Shown piece after piece: positions 50,841 to 61,981 of a stretch of DNA of 64,000 nt. Each line of letters begins with the position of its first letter. Position 1 is the first letter of the stretch. Both the position numbers and the translations under genes were made by a program. Below the pieces are notes generated by a model that did not search any database, had not been told where the DNA came from, and saw nothing but the letters and a program-made list of their open reading frames with translations. The DNA comes from Xiphydria camelus (Eukaryota; Arthropoda; Insecta; Hymenoptera; Xiphydriidae), in the NCBI GenBank assembly GCA_963678675.1, contig OY783198.1, positions 12,100,580 through 12,164,579 on the forward strand, written 5' to 3'.

Positions 50841-53123
50841 GAGCCGAGAAGCTATTGAGCTCTAATGAATTAGATTGAGATCCGGAATAACCATCTTGCG
50901 TACAAAGCGTACCGCGAAACCGACCCGCACATGGATAAATACCAACGTATTTGCAGATGTGTAATTTATGTAGAACTAACTTGCGTAGAAATGCAATATC
51001 CATTTTTATAAGATACTATTTTAGTTAAGCGTCATATCGGTAATCACGCGAGTTTTTTATTTTTTCCTTGTTTACCATTGACTCGCTGCACTCTGCGGCG
51101 GTATACACACTTTGATCTTAGCTCAATGAGCCGAGAAGCTATTGAGCTCTAATGAATTAGATTGAGATCTGGACTAACCATCTTGCGTACAAAGCATACC
51201 GCGATACCGTCCGTATAGGTATAAATATACGTGTTTACACATGTATAACTTCTACAGAACTAACTTGCGTAGAAATGCAATATTTATTTTAGGAAAATGT
51301 TATTTTAGTTAAGCGTCATATCGGTAATCACGCGAGTTTTTCATTTTTTCCCTGTTTCCCATTGACTCGCGGCAATCTGCGGCGGTATACACACTTTGAT
51401 CTTAGCTCATTGACCCGAGAAGCTATTGAGCTCTAATGAATTAGATTGAGATCCGGAATAACCATCTTGCGTACAAAGCGTACCGCGAAACCGACCCGCA
51501 CATGGATAAATACCAACGTATTTGCAGATGTGTAATTTATGTAGAACTAACTTGCGTAGAAATGCAATATCCATTTTTATAAGATACTATTTTAGTTAAA
51601 TGTCATATCGGTAATCATGCGAGTTTTTTATTTTTTCCTTGTTTACCATTGACTCGCTGCACTCTGCGGCGGTATAAACACTTTGATCTTAGCTCAATGA
51701 GCCGAGAAGCTATTGAGCTCTAATGAATTAGATTGAGATCTGGACTAACCATCTTGCGTACAAAGCATACCGCGATACCGACCCGTATAGGTATAAATAT
51801 ACGTGTTTACACATGTATAACTTCTATAGAACTAACTTGCGTAGAAATGCAATATTTATTTTAGGAAAATGTTATTTTAGTTAAGCGTCATATCGGTAAT
51901 CACGCGAGTTTTTCATTTTTTCCCTGTTTCCCATTGACTCGCTGCAATCTGCGGCGGTATACACACTTTGATCTTAGCTCAATGAGCCGAGAAGCTATTG
52001 AGCTCTAATGAATTAGATTGAGATGTGGATTAACCATCTTGCGTGCAAAGCATACCGCGATACCGACCCGTACAGGTATAAATATACGTGTTTACACATG
52101 TATAACTTCTATAGAACTAGCATGCGTAGAAATGCAATATTTATTTTAGGAAAATGTTATTTTAGTTAAGCGTAATATCGGCAATCACGCGAGTTTTTCA
52201 TTTTTTCCCTGTTTCCCATTGACTCGCTGCAATCTGCGGCGGTATACACACTTTGATCTTAGCTCATTGAGCCGAGAAGCTATTGAGCTGTAATGAATTA
52301 GATTGAGATCTGGACTAACCATCTTGCGTACAAAGCAAACCGCGATACCGACCCGTATAGGTATAAATATACGTGTTTACACTTGTATAACTTCTATAGA
52401 ACTAACTTGCGTAGAAATGCAACATTTATTTTAGGAAAATGTTATTTTAGTTAAGCGTAATATCGGTAATCACGCGAGATTTTTATTTTTTTCCTGTTTC
52501 CCATTGACTCGCTGCACTCTGCGGCGGTATACACACTTTGATCTTAGCTCATTGAGCCGAGAAGCTATTGAGCTCTAATGAATTAGATTGAGATCTGGAC
52601 TAACCATCTTGCGTACAAAGCATACCGCGATACCGACCCGTACAGGTATAAATATACGTGTTTACACATGTATAACTTCTATAGAACTAGCATGCGTAGA
52701 AATGCAATATTTATTTTAGGAAAATGTTATTTTAGTTAAGCGTCATATTGGTAATCACGCGAGTTTTTTATTTTTTCCCTGTTTCCCATTGACTAGCTGC
52801 ACTCTGCGGCGGTATACACACTTTGATCTTAGCTCAATGAGCCAAGAAGTTATTGAGCTCTAATGAATTAGATTGAGATGTGGATTAACCATCTTGCGTG
52901 CAAAGCATACCGCGATACCGACCCGTACAGGTATAAATATACGTGTTTACACGTGTATAACTTCTACAGAACTAACTTGCATAGAAATGCAATATTTATT
53001 TTAGGAAAATGTTATTTTAAATAAGCGTCATATCGGTAATCAAGCGAGTTTTTCATTTTTTCCCTGTTTCCCATTGACTCGCTGCACTCTGCGGCGGTAT
53101 ACACACTTTGATCTTAGCTCATT
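50841..53123 (+). repeat. Eight-monomer unit, 2283 bp, copy 1
   Basis: Starts are 50841 L, 51128 S (284), 51412 L, 51699 S, 51984 S, 52269 S, 52554 S and 52839 S. Its private marker is GACCCGAGAAG at the 51412 boundary, found elsewhere only at 53695. The five-S run at its end includes the GAGCCAAGAAG subtype at 52839. Confidence 0.91.
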
Positions 53124-54836
53124 GAGCCGAGAAGCTATTGAGCTCTAATGAATTAGATTGAGATCCGGAATAACCATCTTGCGTACAAAGCGTACCGCGA
53201 AACCGACCCGCACATGGATAAATACCAACGTATTTGCAGATGTGTAATTTATGTAGAACTAACTTGCGTAGAAATGCAATATCCATTTTTATAAGATACT
53301 ATTTTAGTTAAGCGTCATATCGGTAATCACGCGAGTTTTTTATTTTTTCCTTGTTTACCATTGACTCGCTGCACTCTGCGGCGGTATACACACTTTGATC
53401 TTAGCTCAATGAGCCGAGAAGCTATTGAGCTCTAATGAATTAGATTGAGATCTGGACTAACCATCTTGCGTACAAAGCATACCGCGATACCGTCCGTATA
53501 GGTATAAATATACGTGTTTACACATGTATAACTTCTACAGAACTAACTTGCGTAGAAATGCAATATTTATTTTAGGAAAATGTTATTTTAGTTAAGCGTC
53601 ATATCGGTAATCACGCGAGTTTTTCATTTTTTCCCTGTTTCCCATTGACTCGCGGCAATCTGCGGCGGTATACACACTTTGATCTTAGCTCATTGACCCG
53701 AGAAGCTATTGAGCTCTAATGAATTAGATTGAGATCCGGAATAACCATCTTGCGTACAAAGCGTACCGCGAAACCGACCCGCACATGGATAAATACCAAC
53801 GTATTTGCAGATGTGTAATTTATGTAGAACTAACTTGCGTAGAAATGCAATATCCATTTTTATAAGATACTATTTTAGTTAAATGTCATATCGGTAATCA
53901 TGCGAGTTTTTTATTTTTTCCTTGTTTACCATTGACTCGCTGCACTCTGCGGCGGTATAAACACTTTGATCTTAGCTCAATGAGCCGAGAAGCTATTGAG
54001 CTCTAATGAATTAGATTGAGATCTGGACTAACCATCTTGCGTACAAAGCATACCGCGATACCGACCCGTATAGGTATAAATATACGTGTTTACACATGTA
54101 TAACTTCTATAGAACTAACTTGCGTAGAAATGCAATATTTATTTTAGGAAAATGTTATTTTAGTTAAGCGTCATATCGGTAATCACGCGAGTTTTTCATT
54201 TTTTCCCTGTTTCCCATTGACTCGCTGCAATCTGCGGCGGTATACACACTTTGATCTTAGCTCAATGAGCCGAGAAGCTATTGAGCTCTAATGAATTAGA
54301 TTGAGATGTGGATTAACCATCTTGCGTGCAAAGCATACCGCGATACCGACCCGTACAGGTATAAATATACGTGTTTACACATGTATAACTTCTATAGAAC
54401 TAGCATGCGTAGAAATGCAATATTTATTTTAGGAAAATGTTATTTTAGTTAAGCGTAATATCGGCAATCACGCGAGTTTTTCATTTTTTCCCTGTTTCCC
54501 ATTGACTCGCTGCAATCTGCGGCGGTATACACACTTTGATCTTAGCTCATTGAGCCGAGAAGCTATTGAGCTGTAATGAATTAGATTGAGATCTGGACTA
54601 ACCATCTTGCGTACAAAGCAAACCGCGATACCGACCCGTATAGGTATAAATATACGTGTTTACACTTGTATAACTTCTATAGAACTAACTTGCGTAGAAA
54701 TGCAACATTTATTTTAGGAAAATGTTATTTTAGTTAAGCGTAATATCGGTAATCACGCGAGATTTTTATTTTTTTCCTGTTTCCCATTGACTCGCTGCAC
54801 TCTGCGGCGGTATACACACTTTGATCTTAGCTCATT
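53124..54836 (+). repeat. Eight-monomer unit, copy 2, truncated to six monomers
   Basis: Starts are 53124 L, 53411 S (284), 53695 L with GACCCGAGAAG, 53982 S, 54267 S and 54552 S. It matches copy 1 at offset 2283. It diverges at 54837, where an L replaces the S at 52554. Confidence 0.9.
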
Positions 54837-55980
54837 GAGCCGAGAAGCTATTGAGCTCTAATGAATTAGATTGAGATCCGGAATAACAATCTTGCGTACA
54901 AAGCGTACCGCGAAACCGAACCGCACATGGATAAATACCAACGTATTTGCAGATGTGTAATTTATGTAGAACTAACTTGCGTAGAAATGCAATATCCATT
55001 TTTATAATATACTATTTTAGTTAAATGTCATATCGGTAATCACGCGAGTTTTTTATTTTTTCCTTGTTTACCATTGACTCGCTGCACTCTGCGGCGGTAT
55101 ACACACTTTGATCTTAGCTCAATGAGCCGAGAAGCTATTGAGCTGTAATGAATTAGATTGAGATCTGGACTAACCATCTTGCGTACAAAGCATACCGCGA
55201 TACCGACCCGTACAGGTATAAATATACGTGTTTACACTTGTATAACTTCTATAGAACTAACTTGCGTAGAAATGCAATATTTATTTTAGGAAAATGTTAT
55301 TTTAGTTAAGCGTCATATCGGTAATCACGCGAGTTTTTCATTTTTTCCCTGTTTCCCATTGACTCGCTGCAATCTGCGGCGGTATACACACTTTGATCTT
55401 AGCTCATTGAGCCGAGAAGCTATTGAGCTCTAATGAATTAGATTGAGATCCGGAATAACCATCTTGCGTACAAAGCGTACCGCGAAACCGACCCGCACAT
55501 GGATAAATACCAACGTATTTGCAGATGTGTAATTTATGTAGAACTAACTTGCGTAGAAATGCAATATCCATTTTTATAAGATACTATTTTAGTTAAATGT
55601 CATATCGGTAATCATGCGAGTTTTTTATTTTTTTCTTGTTTACCATTGACTCGCTGCACTCTGCGGCGGTATACACACTTTGATCTTAGCTCAATGAGCC
55701 GAGAAGCTATTGAGCTCTAATGAATTAGATTGAGATCTGGACTAACCATCTTGCGTACAAAGCATACCGCGATACCGACCCGTATAGGTATAAATATACG
55801 TGTTTACACACGTATAACTTCTACAGAACTAACTTGCGTAGAAATGCAATATTTATTTTAGGAAAATGTTATTTTAGTTAAGCGTCATATCGGTAATCAC
55901 GCGAGTTTTTCATTTTTTCCCTGTTTCCCATTGACTCGCGGCAATCTGCGGCGGTATACACACTTTGATCTTAGCTCATT
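54837..55980 (+). repeat. L-S-L-S stretch
   Basis: Starts are 54837 L, 55124 S, 55409 L and 55696 S. The L at 54837 has AATAACAATC, GAACCGC and TATAATATAC, as at 3 and 860. The L at 55409 has TTTTTTTCTTG in its T-rich tail. The S at 55696 has ACACACGTATAAC, which I see nowhere else. Confidence 0.87.
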
Positions 55981-58551
55981 GAGCCGAGAAGTTATTGAGC
56001 TGTAATGAATTAGATTGAGATCTGGACTAACCATCTCGCGTACAAAGCATACCGCGATACCGACCCGTACAGGTATAAATATACGTGTTTACACATGTAT
56101 AACTTCTACAGAACTAACTTGCATAGAAATGCAATATTTATTTTAGGAAAATGTTATTTTAGTTAAGCGTCATATCGATAATCACGCGAGTTTTTCATTT
56201 TTTCCCTGTTTCCCATTGACTCGCTGCAATCTGCGGCGGTATACACACTTTGATCTTAGCTCATTGAGCCGAGAAGCTATTGAGCTCTAATGAATTAGAT
56301 TGAGATCCGGAATAACCATCTTGCGTACAAAGCGTACCGCGAAACCGACCCTCACATGGATAAATACCAACGTATTTGCAGATGTGTAATTTATGTAGAA
56401 ATGACTTGCGTAGAAATGCAATATCCATTTTTATAAGATACTATTTTAGTTAAATGTCATATCGGTAATCATGCGAGTTTTTTATTTTTTTCTTGTTTAC
56501 CATTGACTAGCTGCACTCTGCGGCGGTATACACACTTTGATCTTAGCTCAATGAGCCGAGAAGCTATTGAGCTCTAATGAATTAGATTGAGATCTGGACT
56601 AACCATCTTGCGTACAAAGCATACCGCGATACCGACCCGTATAGGTATAAATATACGTGTTTACACATGTATAACTTCTACAGAACTAACTTGCGTAGAA
56701 ATGCAATATCCATTTTTATAAGATACTATTTTAGTTAAATGTCATATCGGTAATCACGCGATTTTTTTATTTTTTCCTTGTTTACCATTGGCTCGCTGCA
56801 CTCTGCGGCGGTATACACACTTTGATCTTAGCTCAATGAGCCGAGAAACTATTGAGCTCTAATGAATTAGATTGAGATTTGGACTAACCATCTTGCGTAC
56901 AAAGCATACCGCGATACCGACCCGTACAGGTATAAATATACGTGTTTACACATGTATAACTTCTATAGAACTAGCATGCGTAGAAATGCAATATTTATTT
57001 TAGGAAAATGTTATTTTAGTTAAGCGTAATATCGGCAATCACGCGAGATTTTTATTTTTTCCCTGTTTCCCATTGACTAGCTGCACTCTGCGGCGGTATA
57101 CACACTTTGATCTTAGCTCAATGAGCCGAGAAGCTATTGAGCTGTAACGAATTAGATTGAGATCTGGACTAACCATCTTGCGTACAAAGCATACCGCGAT
57201 ACCGACCCGTACAGGTATAAATATACGTGTTTACACATGTATAACTTCTATAGAACTAACTTGCATAGAAATGCAATATTTATTTTAGGAAAATGTTATT
57301 TTAGTTAAGCGTCATATCGGTAATCACGCGAGTTTTTCATTTTTTCCCTGTTTCCCATTCACTCGCTGCAATCTGCGGCGGTATACACACTTTGATCTTA
57401 GCTCATTGAGCGGAGAAGCTATTGAGCTCTAATGAATTAGATTGAGATCCGGAATAACCATCTTGCGTACAAAGCGTACCGCGAAACCGACCCGCACATG
57501 GATAAATACCAACGTATTTGCAGATGTGTAATTTATGTAGAACTAACTTGCGTAGAAATGCAATATCCATTTTTATAAGATACTATTTTAGTTAAATGTC
57601 ATATCGGTAATCATGCGAGTTTTTTATTTTTTCCTTGTTTACCATTGACTCGCTGCACTCTGCGGCGTTATACACATTTTGATCTTAGCTCAATGAGCCG
57701 AGAAGCTATTGAGCTCTAATGAATTAGATTGAGATCTGGACTAACCATCTTGCGTACAAAGTATACCGCGATACCGACCCGTATAGGTATAAATATACGT
57801 GTTTACACATGTATAACTTCTACAGAACTAACTTGCGTAGAAATGCAATATTTATTTTAGGAAAATGTTATTTTAGTTAAGCGTCATATCGGTAATCACG
57901 AGAGTTTTTTATTTTTTCCCTGTTTCCCGTTGACTCGCTGCATTCTGCGGCGGTATACAAACTTTGATCTTAGCTCAATGAGCCGAGAAGTTATTGAGCT
58001 GTAATGAATTAGATTGAGATCTGGACTAACCATCTCGCGTACAAAGCATACCGCGATACCGACCCGTACAGGTATAAATATACGTGTTTACACATGTATA
58101 TCTTCTACAGAACTAATTTGCATAGAAATGCAATATTTATTTTAGGAAAATGTTATTTTAGTTAAGCATCATATCGGTAATCACGCGAGTTTTTCATTTT
58201 TTCCCTGTTTCCCATTGACTCGCTGCAATCTGCGGCGGTATACACACTTTGATCTTAGCTCATTGAGCCGAGAAGCTATTGAGCTCTAATGAATTAGATT
58301 GAGATCTGGAATAACCATCTTGCGTACAAAGCGTACCGCGAAACCGACCCTCACATGGATAAATACCAACGTATTTGCAGATGTGTAATTTATGTAGAAA
58401 TAGCTTGCGTAGAAATGCAATATCCATTTTTATAAGATACTATTTTAGTTAAATGTCATATCGGTAATCACGCGAGTTTTTTATTTTTTCCTTGTTTACC
58501 ATTGGCTCGCTGCACTCTGCGGCGGTATACACACTTTGATCTTAGCTCATT
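55981..58551 (+). repeat. Nine-monomer unit, 2571 bp, copy 1
   Basis: Starts are 55981 S, 56266 L, 56553 S/L hybrid, 56838 S, 57123 S, 57408 L, 57695 S, 57980 S and 58265 L. Private markers are CCATCTCGCG at 55981 and 57980, CCCTCACATGG at 56266 and 58265, GAAATGACTTG at 56266, CATTCACTCG before 57408 and GAGCGGAGAAG at 57408. These recur at offset 2571. Confidence 0.92.
56553..56837 (+). repeat. S-to-L hybrid monomer (285 bp), copy 1
   Basis: The front half is S through TTCTACAG. From CCATTTTTATAAG it is L, with the L-type T-rich tail (here GCGATTTTTTTATT). The junction lies between 56682 and 56709. It lacks the 2-bp L insertion, as expected for an S front half. Confidence 0.9.
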
Positions 58552-59123
58552 GAGCCGAGAAGTTATTGAGCTGTAATGAATTAGATTGAGATCTGGACTA
58601 ACCATCTCGCGTACAAAGCATACCGCGATACCGACCCGTACAGGTATAAATATACGTGTTTACACATGTATAACTTCTACAGAACTAACTTGCATAGAAA
58701 TGCAATATTTATTTTAGGAAAATGTTATTTTAGTTAAGCGTCATATCGGTAATCACGCGAGTTTTTCATTTTTTCCCTGTTTCCCATTGACTCGCTGCAA
58801 TCTGCGGCGGTATACACACTTTGATCTTAGCTCATTGAGCCGAGAAGCTATTGAGCTCTAATGAATTAGATTGAGATCCGGAATAACCATCTTGCGTACA
58901 AAGCGTACCGCGAAACCGACCCTCACATGGATAAATACCAACGTATTTGCAGATGTGTAATTTATGTAGAAATGACTTGCGTAGAAATGCAATATCCATT
59001 TTTATAAGATACTATTTTAGTTAAATGTCATATCGGTAATCATGCGAGTTTTTTATTTTTTTCTTGTTTACCATTGACTAGCTGCACTCTGCGGCGGTAT
59101 ACACACTTTGATCTTAGCTCAAT

Positions 59124-59408
59124 GAGCCGAGAAGCTATTGAGCTCTAATGAATTAGATTGAGATCTGGACTAACCATCTTGCGTACAAAGCATACCGCGA
59201 TACCGACCCGTATAGGTATAAATATACGTGTTTACACATGTATAACTTCTACAGAACTAACTTGCGTAGAAATGCAATATCCATTTTTATAAGATACTAT
59301 TTTAGTTAAATGTCATATCGGTAATCACGCGATTTTTTTATTTTTTCCTTGTTTACCATTGGCTCGCTGCACTCTGCGGCGGTATACACACTTTGATCTT
59401 AGCTCAAT
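59124..59408 (+). repeat. S-to-L hybrid monomer (285 bp), copy 2
   Basis: Copy of the hybrid at 56553 at offset 2571, with the same switch interval (59253-59280) and the same GCGATTTTTTTATT tail. The hybrid therefore formed once, before the block duplicated. Confidence 0.92.
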
Positions 59409-60265
59409 GAGCCGAGAAACTATTGAGCTCTAATGAATTAGATTGAGATTTGGACTAACCATCTTGCGTACAAAGCATACCGCGATACCGACCCGTACAG
59501 GTATAAATATACGTGTTTACACATGTATAACTTCTATAGAACTAGCATGCGTAGAAATGCAATATTTATTTTAGGAAAATGTTATTTTAGTTAAGCGTAA
59601 TATCGGCAATCACGCGAGATTTTTATTTTTTCCCTGTTTCCCATTGACTAGCTGCACTCTGCGGCGGTATACACACTTTGATCTTAGCTCAATGAGCCGT
59701 GAAGCTATTGAGCTGTAACGAATTAGATTGAGATCTGGACTAACCATCTTGCGTACAAAGCATACCGCGATACCGACCCGTATAGGTATAAATATACGTG
59801 TTTACACATGTATAACTTCTATAGAACTAACTTGCGTAGAAATGCAATATTTATTTTAGGAAAATGTTATTTTAGTTAAGCGTCATATCGGTAATCACGC
59901 GAGTTTTTCATTTTTTCCCTGTTTCCCATTCACTCGCTGCAATCTGCGGCGGTATACACACTTTGATCTTAGCTCATTGAGCGGAGAAGCTATTGAGCTC
60001 TAATGAATTAGATTGAGATCCGGAATAACCATCTTGCGTACAAAGCGTACCGCGAAACCGACCCGCACATGGATAAATACCAACGTATTTGCAGATGTGT
60101 AATTTATGTAGAACTAACTTGCGTAGAAATGCAATATCCATTTTTATAAGATACTATTTTAGTTAAATGTCATATCGGTAATCATGCGAGTTTTTTATTT
60201 TTTCCTTGTTTACCATTGACTCGCTGCACTCTGCGGCGTTATACACATTTTGATCTTAGCTCAAT

Positions 60266-60550
60266 GAGCCGAGAAGCTATTGAGCTCTAATGAATTAGAT
60301 TGAGATCTGGACTAACCATCTTGCGTACAAAGTATACCGCGATACCGACCCGTATAGGTATAAATATACGTGTTTACACATGTATAACTTCTACAGAACT
60401 AATTTGCATAGAAATGCAATATTTATTTTAGGAAAATGTTATTTTAGTTAAGCATCATATCGGTAATCACGCGAGTTTTTCATTTTTTCCCTGTTTCCCA
60501 TTGACTCGCTGCAATCTGCGGCGGTATACACACTTTGATCTTAGCTCATT
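60266..60550 (+). repeat. Recombinant S monomer from a one-monomer deletion
   Basis: The front matches 57695 (AAAGTATACC, TATAGG, TATAACTTC). The back matches 57980 (CTAATTTGCATAG, TTAAGCATCATATC). The switch lies between 60388 and 60402. Those parents are neighbours in copy 1, so one unequal exchange removed exactly one monomer length. Confidence 0.93.
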
Positions 60551-60837
60551 GAGCCGAGAAGCTATTGAGCTCTAATGAATTAGATTGAGATCTGGAATAA
60601 CCATCTTGCGTACAAAGCGTACCGCGAAACCGACCCTCACATGGATAAATACCAACGTATTTGCAGATGTGTAATTTATGTAGAAATAGCTTGCGTAGAA
60701 ATGCAATATCCATTTTTATAAGATACTATTTTAGTTAAATGTCATATCGGTAATCACGCGAGTTTTTTATTTTTTCCTTGTTTACCATTGGCTCGCTGCA
60801 CTCTGCGGCGGTATACACACTTTGATCTTAGCTCAAT

Positions 60838-61981
60838 GAGCCGAGAAACTATTGAGCTCTAATGAATTAGATTGAGATTTGGACTAACCATCTTGCGTAC
60901 AAAGCATACCGCGATACCGACCCGTACAGGTATAAATATACGTGTTTACACATGTATAACTTCTATAGAACTAACTTGCGTAGAAATGCAATATTTATTT
61001 TAGGAAAATGTTATTTTAAATAAGTGTCATATCGGTAATCAAGCGAGTTTTTCATTTTTTCCCTGTTTCCCATTGACTCGCTGCACTCTGCGGCGGTATA
61101 CACACTTTGATCTTAGCTCATTGAGCCGAGAAGCTATTGAGCTCTAATGAATTAGATTGAGATCCGGAATAACCATCTTGCGTACAAAGCGTACCGCGAA
61201 ACCGACCCGCACATGGATAAATACCAACGTATTTGCAGATGTGTAATTTATGTAGAACTAACTTGCGTAGAAATGCAATATCCATTTTTATAAGATACTA
61301 TTTTAGTTAAATGTCATATCGGTAATCACGCGAGTTTTTTATTTTTTCCTTGTTTACCATTGGCTCGCTGCACTCTGCGGCGGTATACACACTTTGATCT
61401 TAGCTCATTGAGCCGAGAAGCTATTGAGCTCTAATGAATTAGATTGAGATCTGGACTAACCATCTTGCGTACAAAGCATACCGCGATACCGACCCGTATA
61501 GGTATAAATATACGTGTTTACACATGTATAACTTCTACAGAACTAACTTGCGTAGAAATGCAATATTTATTTTAGGAAAATGTTATTTTAGTTAAGCGTC
61601 ATATCGGTAATCACGCGAGTTTTTCATTTTTTCCCTGTTTCCCGTTGACTCGCTGCATTCTGCGGCAGTATACAAACTTTGATCTTAGCTCATTGAGCCG
61701 AGAAGCTATTGAGCTCTAATGAATTAGATTGAGATCCGGAATAACCATCTTGCGTACAAAGCGTACCGCGAAACCGACCCGCACATGGATAAATACCAAC
61801 GTATTTGCAGATGTGTAATTTATGTAGAACTAACTTGCGTAGAAATGCAATATCCATTTTTATAAGATACTATTTTAGTTAAATGTCATATCGGTAATCA
61901 TGCGAGTTTTTTATTTTTTCCTTGTTTACCATTGACTCGCTGCACTCTGCGGCGGTATACACACTTTGATCTTAGCTCAAT
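60838..61981 (+). repeat. S-L-S-L alternation
   Basis: Starts are 60838 S, 61123 L, 61410 S and 61695 L. The S at 60838 has TTTTAAATAAGTGTC and CAAGCGAG; the S at 61410 ends with GCGGCAGTATAC. These are ordinary monomers with few private changes, the last homogenised stretch before the diverged end. Confidence 0.88.

Larger units (their letters stand above)
58552..60837 (+). repeat. Nine-monomer unit, copy 2, reduced to eight monomers
   Basis: Starts are 58552 S, 58837 L, 59124 S/L hybrid, 59409 S, 59694 S, 59979 L, 60266 S (recombinant) and 60551 L, 2286 bp in all. It follows copy 1 at offset 2571 until 60266, where two monomers of copy 1 have been fused into one; after that the offset is 2286. 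Private change: GAGCCGTGAAG at 59694. Confidence 0.91.
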
